Shown: positions 1 through 7,838 of the stretch, piece by piece
Layout: every line of letters begins with the position of its first letter
Numbering within the stretch: position 1 is the first letter of the stretch
From: JAATFY01 sp049276515
GTDB taxonomy: Bacteria; Pseudomonadota; Alphaproteobacteria; UBA9219
Length of the DNA stretch: 19,970 nucleotides
Assembly: GCA_049276515.1 (NCBI GenBank)
Contig: JBASWO010000135.1
Coordinates: forward strand, 1-19,970
Direction of reading: 5' to 3'
Position numbers and translations under genes: made by a program
Notes under the pieces: generated by a model
Databases searched by the model: none
What the model saw: the letters and a program-made list of their open reading frames with translations, nothing else
What the model was told of the DNA's origin: nothing

Positions 1-102
1 GCGATAGCCTTGCGTCGCCGCGAAGCCAGACACAGGTGCAAGGTTTGCGAAACCGGCAATTGCCAGCAACGCAAGCATGGTGAGTTTGAGAGTGCGTGTC
101 AT
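1..102 (-). CDS. Exported protein, N-terminal fragment (cut by window edge)
   Basis: Only the first 34 codons are in the window; the rest runs off the left edge. They start MTRTLKLTMLALLAIAGF and continue through a hydrophobic stretch to an Ala-rich stop-transfer or cleavage region near residues 28-30, as in a Sec signal peptide. The ATG at 102 is preceded by an AAGGGG ribosome-binding sequence at good spacing, which supports both the start and the gene. The function cannot be judged from this piece. It is codirectional with the Met/Cys-rich gene upstream (230-598), about 127 bases apart, so the two may be co-transcribed and related to metal handling. That link is inference from position only. 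Confidence 0.6.
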   Translation of the reverse strand, partial: MTRTLKLTMLALLAIAGFANLAPVSGFAATQGYR

Positions 103-229
103 GTTAATCCCCTTCGTCTGGATTGCATGTGTTCATTGCAATCCGTTGTTTAAGGCCAAGTCATGCGCGGATTTGGTATACACGTCGCAAGGCGAGCGGC
201 GTTACGTCATCCGGCTTTCGGTTTGGGGA

Positions 230-598
230 TTAGGCCTTGGGAGGAGGAGATTCGGGCGGCAGGGCTTTGCTGGCTGCCGTGATGTTCGTCAGATCATACG
301 AATAAGCGACGGCATACTGCATGTGAACCGGAAACTGTGTTGGCAGCATCGCGGTTTGAGCCATAGAAGCACAGCAAGCGTCACACGCTGCACCTTTCAT
401 GGCTTTATCCGTAGCGGACGGACCGCAACAATCTGCTTTATCCGAAGCCGACATATCCATATCGGTCATGTTCATCGACATTTGCGCCGGCATTTGATCC
501 GCGCTCATTGCAGACATAGCCATGACGGGCATGCCCTGGCCAAAAACCAAGGTCACCACCAGCATCATTGCCAGAAATTTTGCGAAGCGCGATTTCAT
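230..598 (-). CDS. Secreted Met/Cys-rich small protein, probable copper-responsive (CopL/DUF2946-like)
   Basis: A 122-aa protein read from the ATG at 598; the in-frame upstream extension to 637 lacks a signal-like start and is less likely. Residues 1-28 form a Sec signal peptide (MKSRFAKFLAMMLVVTLVFG, ending near VMAMSA). The mature part opens with many Met (MSAMSADQMPAQMSMNMTDMDMS) and then has a Cys group (DCCG, ACDACC) and a Pro-rich tail. Met plus Cys clusters on an exported protein of this size are typical of copper-binding accessory proteins such as CopL or DUF2946 members, and the neighbouring copper ATPase agrees. The family call is by pattern, not by alignment. The RBS is weak. Confidence 0.6.
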   Translation of the reverse strand: MKSRFAKFLAMMLVVTLVFGQGMPVMAMSAMSADQMPAQMSMNMTDMDMSASDKADCCGPSATDKAMKGAACDACCASMAQTAMLPTQFPVHMQYAVAYSYDLTNITAASKALPPESPPPKA

Positions 599-639
599 GA
601 TCTGTATCTTAACCCAACAACCGTTTCTTAACAACACAA

Positions 640-789
640 CATTATAGAGGGCTATAGTTTACAACGACTTAATGCTTCGTTATTTTAAGATATTAGTCAT
701 TTAGGGAGAGATTTCTAATTGTACTCATTTATCAAAAGCGAATTCCAATTGATATGTAAGTAGTTAATCGTATGCTAGTAATATGATTT
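640..789. other. Intergenic, AT-rich, no gene seen
   Basis: About 150 bases between the ATPase stop and the start of the Met/Cys-rich gene. The sequence is AT-rich. A TATAAT match occurs on the minus strand (641-646 on plus reads ATTATA) about 43 bases ahead of the start at 598, but no convincing -35 lies at the right distance. I see no terminator or RNA. Confidence 0.3.
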
Positions 790-3018
790 TTAGAGTCTTA
801 CTGAGCGTAATCGTAAACTATTCATAATAACGGATACCGAACTGAGCGCCATTGCAGCACTGGCAATGATCGGGCTTAGCAGAATTCCGGAGAAGGGATA
901 CAGAACACCCGCCGCGATGGGAATCGCCAGCGTATTGTATGCAAACGCCAGAAACAGGTTTTGGCGAATATTGCGCATAGTCGCGCGGCTTAGATGGCGT
1001 GCGCGAACGATGCCCATTAAATCACCTTGAATTAAAGTCATTCCCGCACTTTCCATTGCCACGTCCGCTCCTGTACCCATCGCAATGCCGACGTTAGCTT
1101 GCGCTAGCGCGGGTGCATCATTGATGCCATCACCCGCCATTGCTACCTTCCGGCCTTGATCCTGTAATTCACGCACCACTGCATTTTTCTGGTCAGGCAG
1201 TACATCGGCCTGCACTTCATCGATGCCAACTTTTTTAGCGACGGCATGGGCAGTGGTTTTATTGTCACCAGTCAGCATGACGATACGCAAGCCATCCTCT
1301 TTCAATAATTTGATTGCTTCAACGGTGCTGGTTTTGATGGGATCGGCAACCGTCACCAGCCCCGCTGCTTTGCTGTCGATAGCCAGAAACATTACTGTTT
1401 GGCCTTGCGCACGATAAGCATCGGCTTGGCCTTTGATATCGGCACTGTCGATATTCAACGATTCCAGCAGCGCCAGATTACCGAGAGCTATTTTCTTACC
1501 ATTTACTGTGCCGCTCACGCCTTTGCCGGTTATCGACTGGAAATCGCTACTCTGCGATAGCGGCACATTCTTTGCCTTTGCTCCTTCCACAATCGCTTCA
1601 GCTAACGGATGTTCACTGCCACGCTCCAGGCTGGCCGCGAATGCCAGCACCATTTTGTCGTCGAAATCTTTAGCGGGAATGACCGATATCAGCTTTGGCT
1701 TACCTTCGGTAAGCGTGCCGGTCTTATCAACGATCAATGTATCGACTTTCTCGAAAGTTTCCAGTACCTCAGCGTTTTTAATCAGCACACCGGCATGTGC
1801 GCCCTTGCCGGTGCCCGCCATAATCGCCATCGGCGTTGCCAGACCCAGCGCACAGGGACAGGCGATGATCAATACGGCCACTGCATTCAAAATGGCGTAA
1901 CCAAGCTTCGGCTCTGGCCCATAGAACCACCAAACAAGAGCGGTGATTATCGCTACCAACATCACCGCAGGCACAAAATAGCCGGATACCGTATCGGCCA
2001 GTTTTTGAATTGGCGCGCGGGTACGTTGAGCTTTCCCAACCATGTCCACGATCTGCGACAGTAATGTTTTCTTGCCGACATGCTCGGCCTTCATGATAAA
2101 ACTGCCGATGCCGTTAATGGTTGCGCCCGTTACTTTGTCGCCAGGATTTTTCTCTACTGGCACCGGCTCGCCGGTAATCATGGATTGATCGACCGAACTG
2201 GAACCTTCCATCACAACACCGTCAACAGGGATTTTATCACCGGGCCGCACACGCAACGTATCGCCTTCATGCACTTCTGAAAGCGGCACATCCTGCTCGC
2301 TGCCGTCGGGATTGATTTTACGAGCGGTATCGGGCGCGAGTTTTAGTAAAGCTTTGATAGCGCTGCTGGTTTGCGCGCGGGCTTTCAACTCCAATACTTG
2401 GCCGAGCAGTACGAGTGCCGTGATGACGGCGGCAGGCTCGAAATAGACATTCATCGATGCCTGGGTGCCTTCGAGTAAATGCGCAAACGCTTTCGGCATA
2501 AGGGTAACCGCCAGGCTATAGAAATATGCGACGCCGACGCCCATCCCAATCAGTGTAAACATATTAGGGCTTTTATGTTTCACCGACTGCCAGAAGCGCT
2601 CGAAGAACGGCCAGCCGCACCATAGCACCACCGGCGTTGCCAAAATGAATTGCACCCACAGAGCGAGCGGGCTCATCAGAAAATTATGCAAGGCGTCACT
2701 GATATGCGCCCCCATATTGATAATCAGCAAGGGAATGGAAAGCGCGGTTGCAATCCAAAAGCGTCGTGTCATGCCTTTTAGCTCAACATCTTCGCCGTCA
2801 CTTTGTGTGATATCTTCCGGTTCCAGTGCCATGCCGCAGATCGGGCAAGTACCTGGCCCAATTTGGCGTATCTGCGGGTGCATTGGACAAGTGTAGATAA
2901 TGCCATCAGCATTAGACGATGTTGCTGTTTGCTTTGTCTTATGGGAGTTGGCATCGCCATGACAGCAGCCGTGTTGAGGCGCTTTCGCAGCAGAATGATC
3001 GTGATGTTGATGCTCCAT
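790..3018 (-). CDS. copA: Cu+-exporting P1B-type ATPase
   Basis: A 742-aa inner-membrane pump that moves Cu+ (possibly Ag+) out of the cytosol at the cost of ATP. The N-terminus is His-rich (1-30), followed by a heavy-metal-binding zinc-ribbon-like motif, TCPMHP...GTCPICGM (43-63), rather than a classical GMTCxxC domain. P-type ATPase signatures are in order: TGE (282-284), the CPC metal site (387-389), phosphorylated Asp in DKTGT (431-435), the SEHP His-Pro pair (470-471), TGD (583-585) and GDGIND (629-634). The membrane residues YN (694-695) and MxxSS (723-727) fit the Cu+ subgroup P1B-1. A GGAAGGG RBS precedes the ATG. It is the last gene of an operon with the UppS-like gene and the CnrY-like gene upstream. 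The CopA name here means the ATPase, not the oxidase at 5215. Confidence 0.95.
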   Translation of the reverse strand: MEHQHHDHSAAKAPQHGCCHGDANSHKTKQTATSSNADGIIYTCPMHPQIRQIGPGTCPICGMALEPEDITQSDGEDVELKGMTRRFWIATALSIPLLIINMGAHISDALHNFLMSPLALWVQFILATPVVLWCGWPFFERFWQSVKHKSPNMFTLIGMGVGVAYFYSLAVTLMPKAFAHLLEGTQASMNVYFEPAAVITALVLLGQVLELKARAQTSSAIKALLKLAPDTARKINPDGSEQDVPLSEVHEGDTLRVRPGDKIPVDGVVMEGSSSVDQSMITGEPVPVEKNPGDKVTGATINGIGSFIMKAEHVGKKTLLSQIVDMVGKAQRTRAPIQKLADTVSGYFVPAVMLVAIITALVWWFYGPEPKLGYAILNAVAVLIIACPCALGLATPMAIMAGTGKGAHAGVLIKNAEVLETFEKVDTLIVDKTGTLTEGKPKLISVIPAKDFDDKMVLAFAASLERGSEHPLAEAIVEGAKAKNVPLSQSSDFQSITGKGVSGTVNGKKIALGNLALLESLNIDSADIKGQADAYRAQGQTVMFLAIDSKAAGLVTVADPIKTSTVEAIKLLKEDGLRIVMLTGDNKTTAHAVAKKVGIDEVQADVLPDQKNAVVRELQDQGRKVAMAGDGINDAPALAQANVGIAMGTGADVAMESAGMTLIQGDLMGIVRARHLSRATMRNIRQNLFLAFAYNTLAIPIAAGVLYPFSGILLSPIIASAAMALSSVSVIMNSLRLRSVRL

Positions 3019-3074
3019 AACCCTTCCTTTGGTTTTCGTTTCGCGTTCTAAACTGAAAACTCTAATTTGACACC

Positions 3075-3704
3075 TTAACCGCCGAGCGTTTTATCCTGGC
3101 CTTTATACCACGCGAGCGCATCCTCAAAATGCTTTGGCCTAAAATCTGGCCAATTTTCATCGCGGATATACAAATCGGCATAAACGGATTGTATAGGAAG
3201 AAACCCGCTTAGCCGGCGTCCTCCACCCCAACGAATTATCATATCGATCCTCGAAACCTCTTGTGAACGCAATCCTCCATTTTTTAAACCAGCTACGTCC
3301 CATTCCCATCCGTAATTAACCAGAAGATTTACCTTGATCCCGTGTCCTTGACGCACTCGGAAGCGCAGTAGAGATTTTGGAAAATGTGCAGACGTGTCGT
3401 CGCCAACAACCAGCAAGGCTGCACCAAGTTTTTCTACTTCAGAAGCAAAAGTTACACACGCGTTGCTAAATGACTTTTGCTGTATCGAGGGTCGCTTAAT
3501 ATTGTCTTTAGTAAAGCCATAAATAGAAATTTCTTTTACCCCATATTTCTCGCACATTTTATATACTTGTAAGCCTGGGCTAATCCCATGCGCATAGCCA
3601 TCCTGTTTGTGTAAACCTTGGTTGAATGCCCAGCGGCGGTTGCCATCAGGAATGAAGCCGATGTGCCGAGGGATGTTTTTATCGAGAGCTTTTATTCTTG
3701 GCAT
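3075..3704 (-). CDS. Divergent cis-prenyltransferase (undecaprenyl-diphosphate-synthase-like)
   Basis: About 209 aa. The family signature HIGFIPDGNRRWA is near the N-terminus and contains the Asp that binds the pyrophosphate in UppS enzymes. YGFTKDNIKRP corresponds to the usual YAFSxENWxRP, and IIRWGGGRRLSGFLPIQ followed by YADLYI corresponds to RTxGExRxSNFLxWQ...YAELYF. Several canonical positions differ: MDGNG has become PDGNR, GHxxG has become GYAHG, RTGGE has become RWGGG, and Glu has become Asp in YADLY. Length is a little below housekeeping UppS. This is probably a paralogue with altered substrate or activity, not the essential enzyme. The start is taken as ATG 3704; an in-frame GTG at 3722 is the alternative. 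It sits between the CnrY-like gene and the copper ATPase, all codirectional, which is an unexpected place for it. Confidence 0.8.
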   Translation of the reverse strand: MPRIKALDKNIPRHIGFIPDGNRRWAFNQGLHKQDGYAHGISPGLQVYKMCEKYGVKEISIYGFTKDNIKRPSIQQKSFSNACVTFASEVEKLGAALLVVGDDTSAHFPKSLLRFRVRQGHGIKVNLLVNYGWEWDVAGLKNGGLRSQEVSRIDMIIRWGGGRRLSGFLPIQSVYADLYIRDENWPDFRPKHFEDALAWYKGQDKTLGG

Positions 3705-3749
3705 AGTTAAAAAACCCAACACATGATCAGTCTTGCGAAGAATGGGGCG

Positions 3750-4037
3750 TTATCCGCCCCCAAGTATGGTTGAAATCGCCAACTTTTCTTCAGCAGCAAA
3801 AAAAATGGATTTTGCGGGAGCAGTGTTTGAGGTGCCATTTATCCCCCCCATTACCGCACCCATGAGAAGCGCCAAACCGAGGACTGCCACTTGCAAAGGT
3901 TCAAAGACATAAAAAGAGAAAGCGTTCTGTTTTGACCTGTTTAAAGCAAATATAATGGTATTCTCAAGACCAGTTAAGGAATGGTCGAGCGGCTCTCGCG
4001 AAAGCTTTATTAGCAATTTATCAATTTTATCATTCAT
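3750..4037 (-). CDS. CnrY-like membrane anti-sigma factor (predicted)
   Basis: A 95-aa single-pass membrane protein with a strong RBS (GGAGGAAG). The N-terminal 45 residues are polar and probably cytosolic, with the pattern LLIKLSREPLDHSLTGLE. One hydrophobic segment follows (about 47-65, LQVAVLGLALLMGAVMGGI), then a short periplasmic tail ending ILGGG. This is the layout of CnrY, which is also about 95 aa and holds the ECF sigma factor CnrH at the membrane until the sensor CnrX detects metal. A CnrX-like sensor and an ECF sigma factor lie in the same window (8420-8863, 7827-8423), and neither has another anti-sigma candidate beside it. The function is inferred from topology and context; no catalytic motif exists to check. 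Confidence 0.55.
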   Translation of the reverse strand: MNDKIDKLLIKLSREPLDHSLTGLENTIIFALNRSKQNAFSFYVFEPLQVAVLGLALLMGAVMGGINGTSNTAPAKSIFFAAEEKLAISTILGGG

Positions 4038-4075
4038 TTGCTTCCTCCAAAATATACATACGCACGGTTAAGCAG

Positions 4076-4100
4076 AATCCCTTATTCCCTCTGAGGGATT
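4076..4100. promoter_or_regulatory. Inverted repeat in the divergent promoter region of the copper operons
   Basis: AATCCCT (4076-4082) and AGGGATT (4094-4100) form a perfect 7-bp dyad with an 11-base spacer. It lies between the start of the minus-strand CnrY-UppS-ATPase operon (4037) and the plus-strand CusF-like gene (4159). A dyad in a 120-base divergent intergenic region is a reasonable operator candidate. It could also be a hairpin in the cusF leader. No regulator of the CueR or CopY type is seen nearby. Confidence 0.35.
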
Positions 4101-4158
4101 ATCCAGCAAGCCGCGTATTGAACTATATAACAATTCTGTTCTCAGCATGAGGTATCAA

Positions 4159-4512
4159 ATGAAAATCACATTATCTGCTGCTCTTTTGGCCACTATGCTT
4201 TATTTTACACCCGGTATTACGCCGGTTCTGGCGCATGGGGGTGAAGCACATAATAAGCCTGATGCATCAGCAACCGTACCGCAAAATGCTGAAGGTGACG
4301 GCATTATTAAGGCCATAGATGAGGACAAAAGCGCCATAACGCTTCAGCATGGGCCAATCGCCGCTTTAAACTGGCCTCCTATGACTATGACCTTCAAGGT
4401 GGAGTCAGCCGATGTTTTAAAAGACGCAGAGATCGGTAATAGGGTACATTTTGCTTTGAAGAACGAAGGCGGCAAACCTGTCGTGGTTAAACTTCAAGTC
4501 AAAAACTACTAG
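4159..4512 (+). CDS. cusF: CusF-like periplasmic copper-binding protein
   Basis: 117 aa from the ATG at 4159, chosen over 4147 because GAGG lies six bases ahead of it. Residues 1-25 form a signal peptide ending VLAHG. The mature domain carries the CusF copper site: His64 in LQHGPIAAL, Trp72, Met75 and Met77 in NWPPMTMTF. These correspond to the His/Met/Met ligands and capping Trp of E. coli CusF, and the fold size matches (about 90 aa mature). It would bind periplasmic Cu+ or Ag+ and hand it on. No CusCBA efflux genes are in the window, so the partner may be the multicopper oxidase or a system outside. It is followed after seven bases by the Met-rich peptide gene. Confidence 0.9.
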   Translation: MKITLSAALLATMLYFTPGITPVLAHGGEAHNKPDASATVPQNAEGDGIIKAIDEDKSAITLQHGPIAALNWPPMTMTFKVESADVLKDAEIGNRVHFALKNEGGKPVVVKLQVKNY

Positions 4513-4519
4513 GGACTGC

Positions 4520-4651
4520 ATGCGTATATTTCTCGTCGTTGCACTTCTACTCATGAGTTTGCCTGCTTTTGCGCATAATGGCAGCCATGAAGGCATGCCG
4601 GAAAATATGCCTGGCATGGAAAAGGCTATGCCAGGCATGGAAATGTCATAG
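4520..4651 (+). CDS. 43-aa exported Met-rich peptide
   Basis: A small gene immediately after the CusF-like gene. It begins MRIFLVVALLLMSLPAFAHN, a clear Sec signal peptide with an AFA cleavage site, leaving a mature peptide of about 25 residues with repeats of MPGM/MPEN and a His pair (HNGSH). AGGGA lies just ahead of the ATG, and the gap to the cusF-like stop is seven bases, so translation is probably coupled. Met-x-x-Met and His in an exported peptide suggest Cu+ binding in the periplasm. I know of no named family, and coding status rests on the signal peptide, RBS and spacing. Confidence 0.65.
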   Translation: MRIFLVVALLLMSLPAFAHNGSHEGMPENMPGMEKAMPGMEMS

Positions 4652-4672
4652 CCGACCGCAAATAACAGCGGC

Positions 4673-5122
4673 ATGATGATGAGAATGGATCGTCCTAAAA
4701 CGTTCGAGGGCCGTCTCACTGCCTGGCTTGGTGCATGGCATCCTGCGGTTATTCATTTTCCTATCGCCTTAACGCTTACGGTAGCTTTTCTGGAATTTGC
4801 TGCATGGTTTCGCCGTAACCCGATATACAGCGCAGGCAACAAAATGTTGCTTGCGTTGGCTACATTAGGCGCTCTTGCTGCCGCTATACTGGGTTGGGCA
4901 GACATGGGCATGCCGACGCCAGATAATAATTGGATTCAAACAACTCATCGGTGGTTGGGCACGACCATCCCTTTTCTTTTGTTATTACTTTGGCGTCTCA
5001 AAAAGCCGATGGCAAAGTCAAAACCTTATGCGGCATTGCTTATTGCCATGGCCGCTATCATTCTCGTTCAAGCCTATCTGGGCGGCGAAATCACTCATGG
5101 CGCAAACCATATGGCTTTTTGA
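4673..5122 (+). CDS. DUF2231-type inner-membrane protein
   Basis: 149 aa beginning MMMRMDRPKTFEG. The segment AWHPAVIHFPIAL is the hallmark of DUF2231 proteins. Four membrane helices can be read at about 23-45, 57-76, 91-108 and 119-137. The C-terminus GGEITHGANHM carries the GG...HG pattern also seen at the end of these proteins. The His pairs in helix 1 (HP, H-F-P) and at the end could bind metal or haem, but no function is established. It follows the Met-rich peptide gene after 21 bases and precedes the multicopper oxidase, so it is part of the copper series. The start codon among the clustered ATGs is not certain. Confidence 0.75.
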   Translation: MMMRMDRPKTFEGRLTAWLGAWHPAVIHFPIALTLTVAFLEFAAWFRRNPIYSAGNKMLLALATLGALAAAILGWADMGMPTPDNNWIQTTHRWLGTTIPFLLLLLWRLKKPMAKSKPYAALLIAMAAIILVQAYLGGEITHGANHMAF

Positions 5123-5214
5123 GCTTTGGTTTATGAGGGTTTTTCCTGCTTAGTGCGTAATGTATTACACTTGCCTATCACAACCAATCTCCGCTTCCTT
5201 TCAGGATCACAACG

Positions 5215-6939
5215 ATGAGAGTCTCTCGCCGCCAATTTATTCGCACTGCTAGCCTTCTTGGCGCGGGAATAGCCTTGACCGATATCATACCGGCATGGGC
5301 TATGAACGGTTCCGGCGGTCTTGCCAAGCCATTGCCCGTAGTGTCTGGGACGGACATTGCTCTAAGCATTGATCGAAGCCATTGGAACATTGATGGTGAA
5401 ATGGGCCATGCAGTAACAATCAATGGGACAGTGCCCGGGCCATTAATTCGTCTCAAGGAAGGACAGAATGTTCGCTTAGCTGTAACCAATAATCTTGACG
5501 AAGATACCTCGATACACTGGCATGGCATTCTATTACCGTTTCAGTTTGATGGCGTGCCGGGTCTAAGCTTTCCCGGTATCAAACCCGGCGATACATTCAC
5601 TTATGAATTCCCCATCAAGCAATCCGGCACTTATTGGTATCACAGCCATTCCGGACTACAGGAACAGGAAGGGCATTATGGCCCTATCGTGATCGATCCG
5701 AAAGGCCACGATCCTATCGCCTATGACCGCGAATATGTCGTTGTGCTGTCCGATTTCAGCTTTATGCATCCCCATGAGATTTTCAAGCGGCTGAAGATGG
5801 GAACGGGTTATTTCAATTATCAGAAACAAACCGTTGAAAGTTTGCTGGAAGGCAAAGACCAACCGCTGAAAGACCGTATCGAATGGTCGGAAATGCGAAT
5901 GGATCCAACCGATATCTCGGATGTGACTGGCTCGACCTACACATTCCTTATTAATGGCTACGGCCCGAACGATAATTGGACAGCCTTATTCAAACCGGGG
6001 GAGCGTGTGAGACTGCGTTTTATCAACGCCTCGGCTATGACGATCTTTAATGTCCGTATTCCGGGCCTTGCTATGTCAGTTGTGCAGGCAGACGGACAGA
6101 ATGTTAAGCCAGTCAAGGTTGATGAATTTCAAATTTCTGTCGCCGAAACTTATGACGTTATTGTGCAGCCGAAGGATGATAAGGCCTACACGCTAGTAGC
6201 CGAAGCGGTGGATCGCTCAGGCATGGGGCGCGCCACGCTTGCACCGCGCCATGGCATGACAGCAATTATCCCACCTTTACGGCAACGTCCTTTATCGACC
6301 ATGAAAGATATGGGCATGGATATGGGCGGCATGGATATGCCCGGAATGGATATGTCGGGGATGGACATGTCCGGCATGGATATGTCGATGCGAAATCCTG
6401 ACAATGCACCGCAGGTAAAAATGGGACCTGGCGTGCAAACCATCTCACCCATGCCTGTTGACCGCACTGGCGAACCCGGACAAGGACTTGAAAATGTTGG
6501 CCATAAAGTTCTGGTTTACCGCGATCTTGAAGCTCTCGATCATAACCCCGATACGCGCACACCATCACGTTCGCTTGAACTCCACCTGACTGGCAATATG
6601 GATCGGTTCATGTGGTCGTTTGATGGTGAGAAATTTAGTGAAGTCAAAGACCCTATTTCTTTTCGCCACAATGAGCGCGTGCGCGTTACCCTAGTGAACG
6701 ACTCCATGATGTCACATCCTATCCATCTTCATGGGCATTTCTTTGAACTTCTGACAGGGCCGAAAGGCAAGCACCCACGCAAACATACAGTTAATGTGTT
6801 GCCCGGTGGCAAAGTAACTTTCGACCTTACCGCTGATGCACCGGGCGATTGGGCGTTTCATTGCCATATGCTCTATCATATGCATGCGGGTATGTTTCGA
6901 GTTGTCAGCGTCAGGCCATTGGATGGAGAGCCATCATGA
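5215..6939 (+). CDS. copA: Periplasmic multicopper oxidase, CopA/PcoA type
   Basis: 574 aa, of the size typical for PcoA/CopA. The N-terminus has a twin-arginine signal (SRRQFIR, residues 4-10) ending near AWAMNG, so it is exported folded by Tat. Copper-ligand motifs are present: HWHG (101-104), HSHSG (143-147), HPIHLHGHF (501-509) and HCHMLYHMHAGM (549-560). The last two supply the trinuclear and type 1 sites. A Met-rich insert at about 363-393 repeats GMDM units, which bind Cu+ in PcoA/CopA. The enzyme oxidises Cu+ to Cu2+ in the periplasm. The stop overlaps the copB start (ATGA). AGGATC upstream is the RBS. It shares the name copA with the unrelated ATPase. Confidence 0.95.
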   Translation: MRVSRRQFIRTASLLGAGIALTDIIPAWAMNGSGGLAKPLPVVSGTDIALSIDRSHWNIDGEMGHAVTINGTVPGPLIRLKEGQNVRLAVTNNLDEDTSIHWHGILLPFQFDGVPGLSFPGIKPGDTFTYEFPIKQSGTYWYHSHSGLQEQEGHYGPIVIDPKGHDPIAYDREYVVVLSDFSFMHPHEIFKRLKMGTGYFNYQKQTVESLLEGKDQPLKDRIEWSEMRMDPTDISDVTGSTYTFLINGYGPNDNWTALFKPGERVRLRFINASAMTIFNVRIPGLAMSVVQADGQNVKPVKVDEFQISVAETYDVIVQPKDDKAYTLVAEAVDRSGMGRATLAPRHGMTAIIPPLRQRPLSTMKDMGMDMGGMDMPGMDMSGMDMSGMDMSMRNPDNAPQVKMGPGVQTISPMPVDRTGEPGQGLENVGHKVLVYRDLEALDHNPDTRTPSRSLELHLTGNMDRFMWSFDGEKFSEVKDPISFRHNERVRVTLVNDSMMSHPIHLHGHFFELLTGPKGKHPRKHTVNVLPGGKVTFDLTADAPGDWAFHCHMLYHMHAGMFRVVSVRPLDGEPS

Positions 6940-7838
6940 AGACTGCCGTTTTACTAGCCGCCTTGCTGGGGATGATTTCTTTTCGCGCTTCGGCAGAAAC
7001 CATGGATCATTCTATGCATGGCATGGCAATGCCTAGCGAACATGATATGGGCGACATGGCACCAACGACAATGCCAAAAGCGGATGAGAGTGAAAAAGTA
7101 GGGCAAGAACCGCCACCTGCGCCACCTGCAGATTTTGCAGCTGAGCGATTTTACTCGGCAACAGAGATGGAAGCTGCGCGTGCGCAGCTGAGAGAAGAAC
7201 ACGGTGGAAACGTCACTTCTAAAACAATTGTCAACTTAGCTGAATTTCAGGTGCGTGATGGTGAGAACGGCTATCGTTGGGATGGGGAGTTTTGGTATGG
7301 CGGTGATATCAATCGCTTTGTTGCTAAATCAGAGGGCGAAGGCAGTGTAAACTCAGGCCTTAGTTCAGGGGAAGTGCAAGCGCTTTATTCACGTGCCATC
7401 GATCCTTACTTTGATCTTCAAGCCGGTGTTCGTCAGGATATCAAGCCAACACCAGTACGCACATATGCAACCATCGGATTAGAAGGATTAGCGCCATATT
7501 GGTTTGAAACAAATGGTGCATTTTTCCTTTCCAATCGCGGTGAGCTGCTGGGACGGCTTGAAGGAACTTATGATCTTAATCTAACTCAACGGCTTATTCT
7601 CCAGCCACGTGCCGAAATTAATTTATCCGCCCAAAATATTTCGCAAACTGGGATAGGCGCAGGAGTCTCAAACGTCGAACTGGGATTGCGTTTGCGTTAT
7701 GAACTGCAACGTGAGTTTGCACCTTATATTGGCATATCTTATGACAATGAAATTGGAAAAACGGCAGATTATACCCGCCAGCAAGGCGAGGAACCTCGCC
7801 GGGTCAGCTTTGTAATCGGCATACATTCATTCTTCTAA
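6936..7838 (+). CDS. copB: Outer-membrane copper resistance protein CopB/PcoB
   Basis: 300 aa from the ATG at 6936, which overlaps the oxidase stop codon by four bases and is preceded by GGAGAG. The signal peptide is residues 1-20 (MKTAVLLAALLGMISFRASA). A Met/His-rich stretch follows (DHSMHGMAMPSEHDMGDM), as in PcoB/CopB, and then a beta-rich domain ending in aromatic residues (GIHSFF), as expected for an outer-membrane barrel. CopB works with the CopA oxidase in periplasmic copper tolerance. The length is near that of other CopB proteins. The last 12 bases overlap the convergent sigma-factor gene. Confidence 0.92.
   Translation: MKTAVLLAALLGMISFRASAETMDHSMHGMAMPSEHDMGDMAPTTMPKADESEKVGQEPPPAPPADFAAERFYSATEMEAARAQLREEHGGNVTSKTIVNLAEFQVRDGENGYRWDGEFWYGGDINRFVAKSEGEGSVNSGLSSGEVQALYSRAIDPYFDLQAGVRQDIKPTPVRTYATIGLEGLAPYWFETNGAFFLSNRGELLGRLEGTYDLNLTQRLILQPRAEINLSAQNISQTGIGAGVSNVELGLRLRYELQREFAPYIGISYDNEIGKTADYTRQQGEEPRRVSFVIGIHSFF

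Noticed and set aside
77..631. 184-codon open frame on the plus strand opposite the Met/Cys-rich gene
   Set aside because: No signal peptide or family motif. The opposite strand has a clear signal peptide and composition, so this frame is a shadow.
1223..2280. Several open frames on the plus strand across the ATPase
   Set aside because: All lie inside a complete P-type ATPase gene with every signature in place, and none has an RBS.
4673..5122. CopD-type copper importer
   Set aside because: Length, helix count and the AWHPAVIHFPIAL motif fit DUF2231 better, and CopD's His arrangement is not seen.
6299..6390. Repeated ATGGATATG-type units, at first a possible tandem repeat array or CRISPR-like pattern
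   Set aside because: It is the Met-rich insert of the multicopper oxidase (GMDM units) and in frame. There are no spacers and no constant repeat length.
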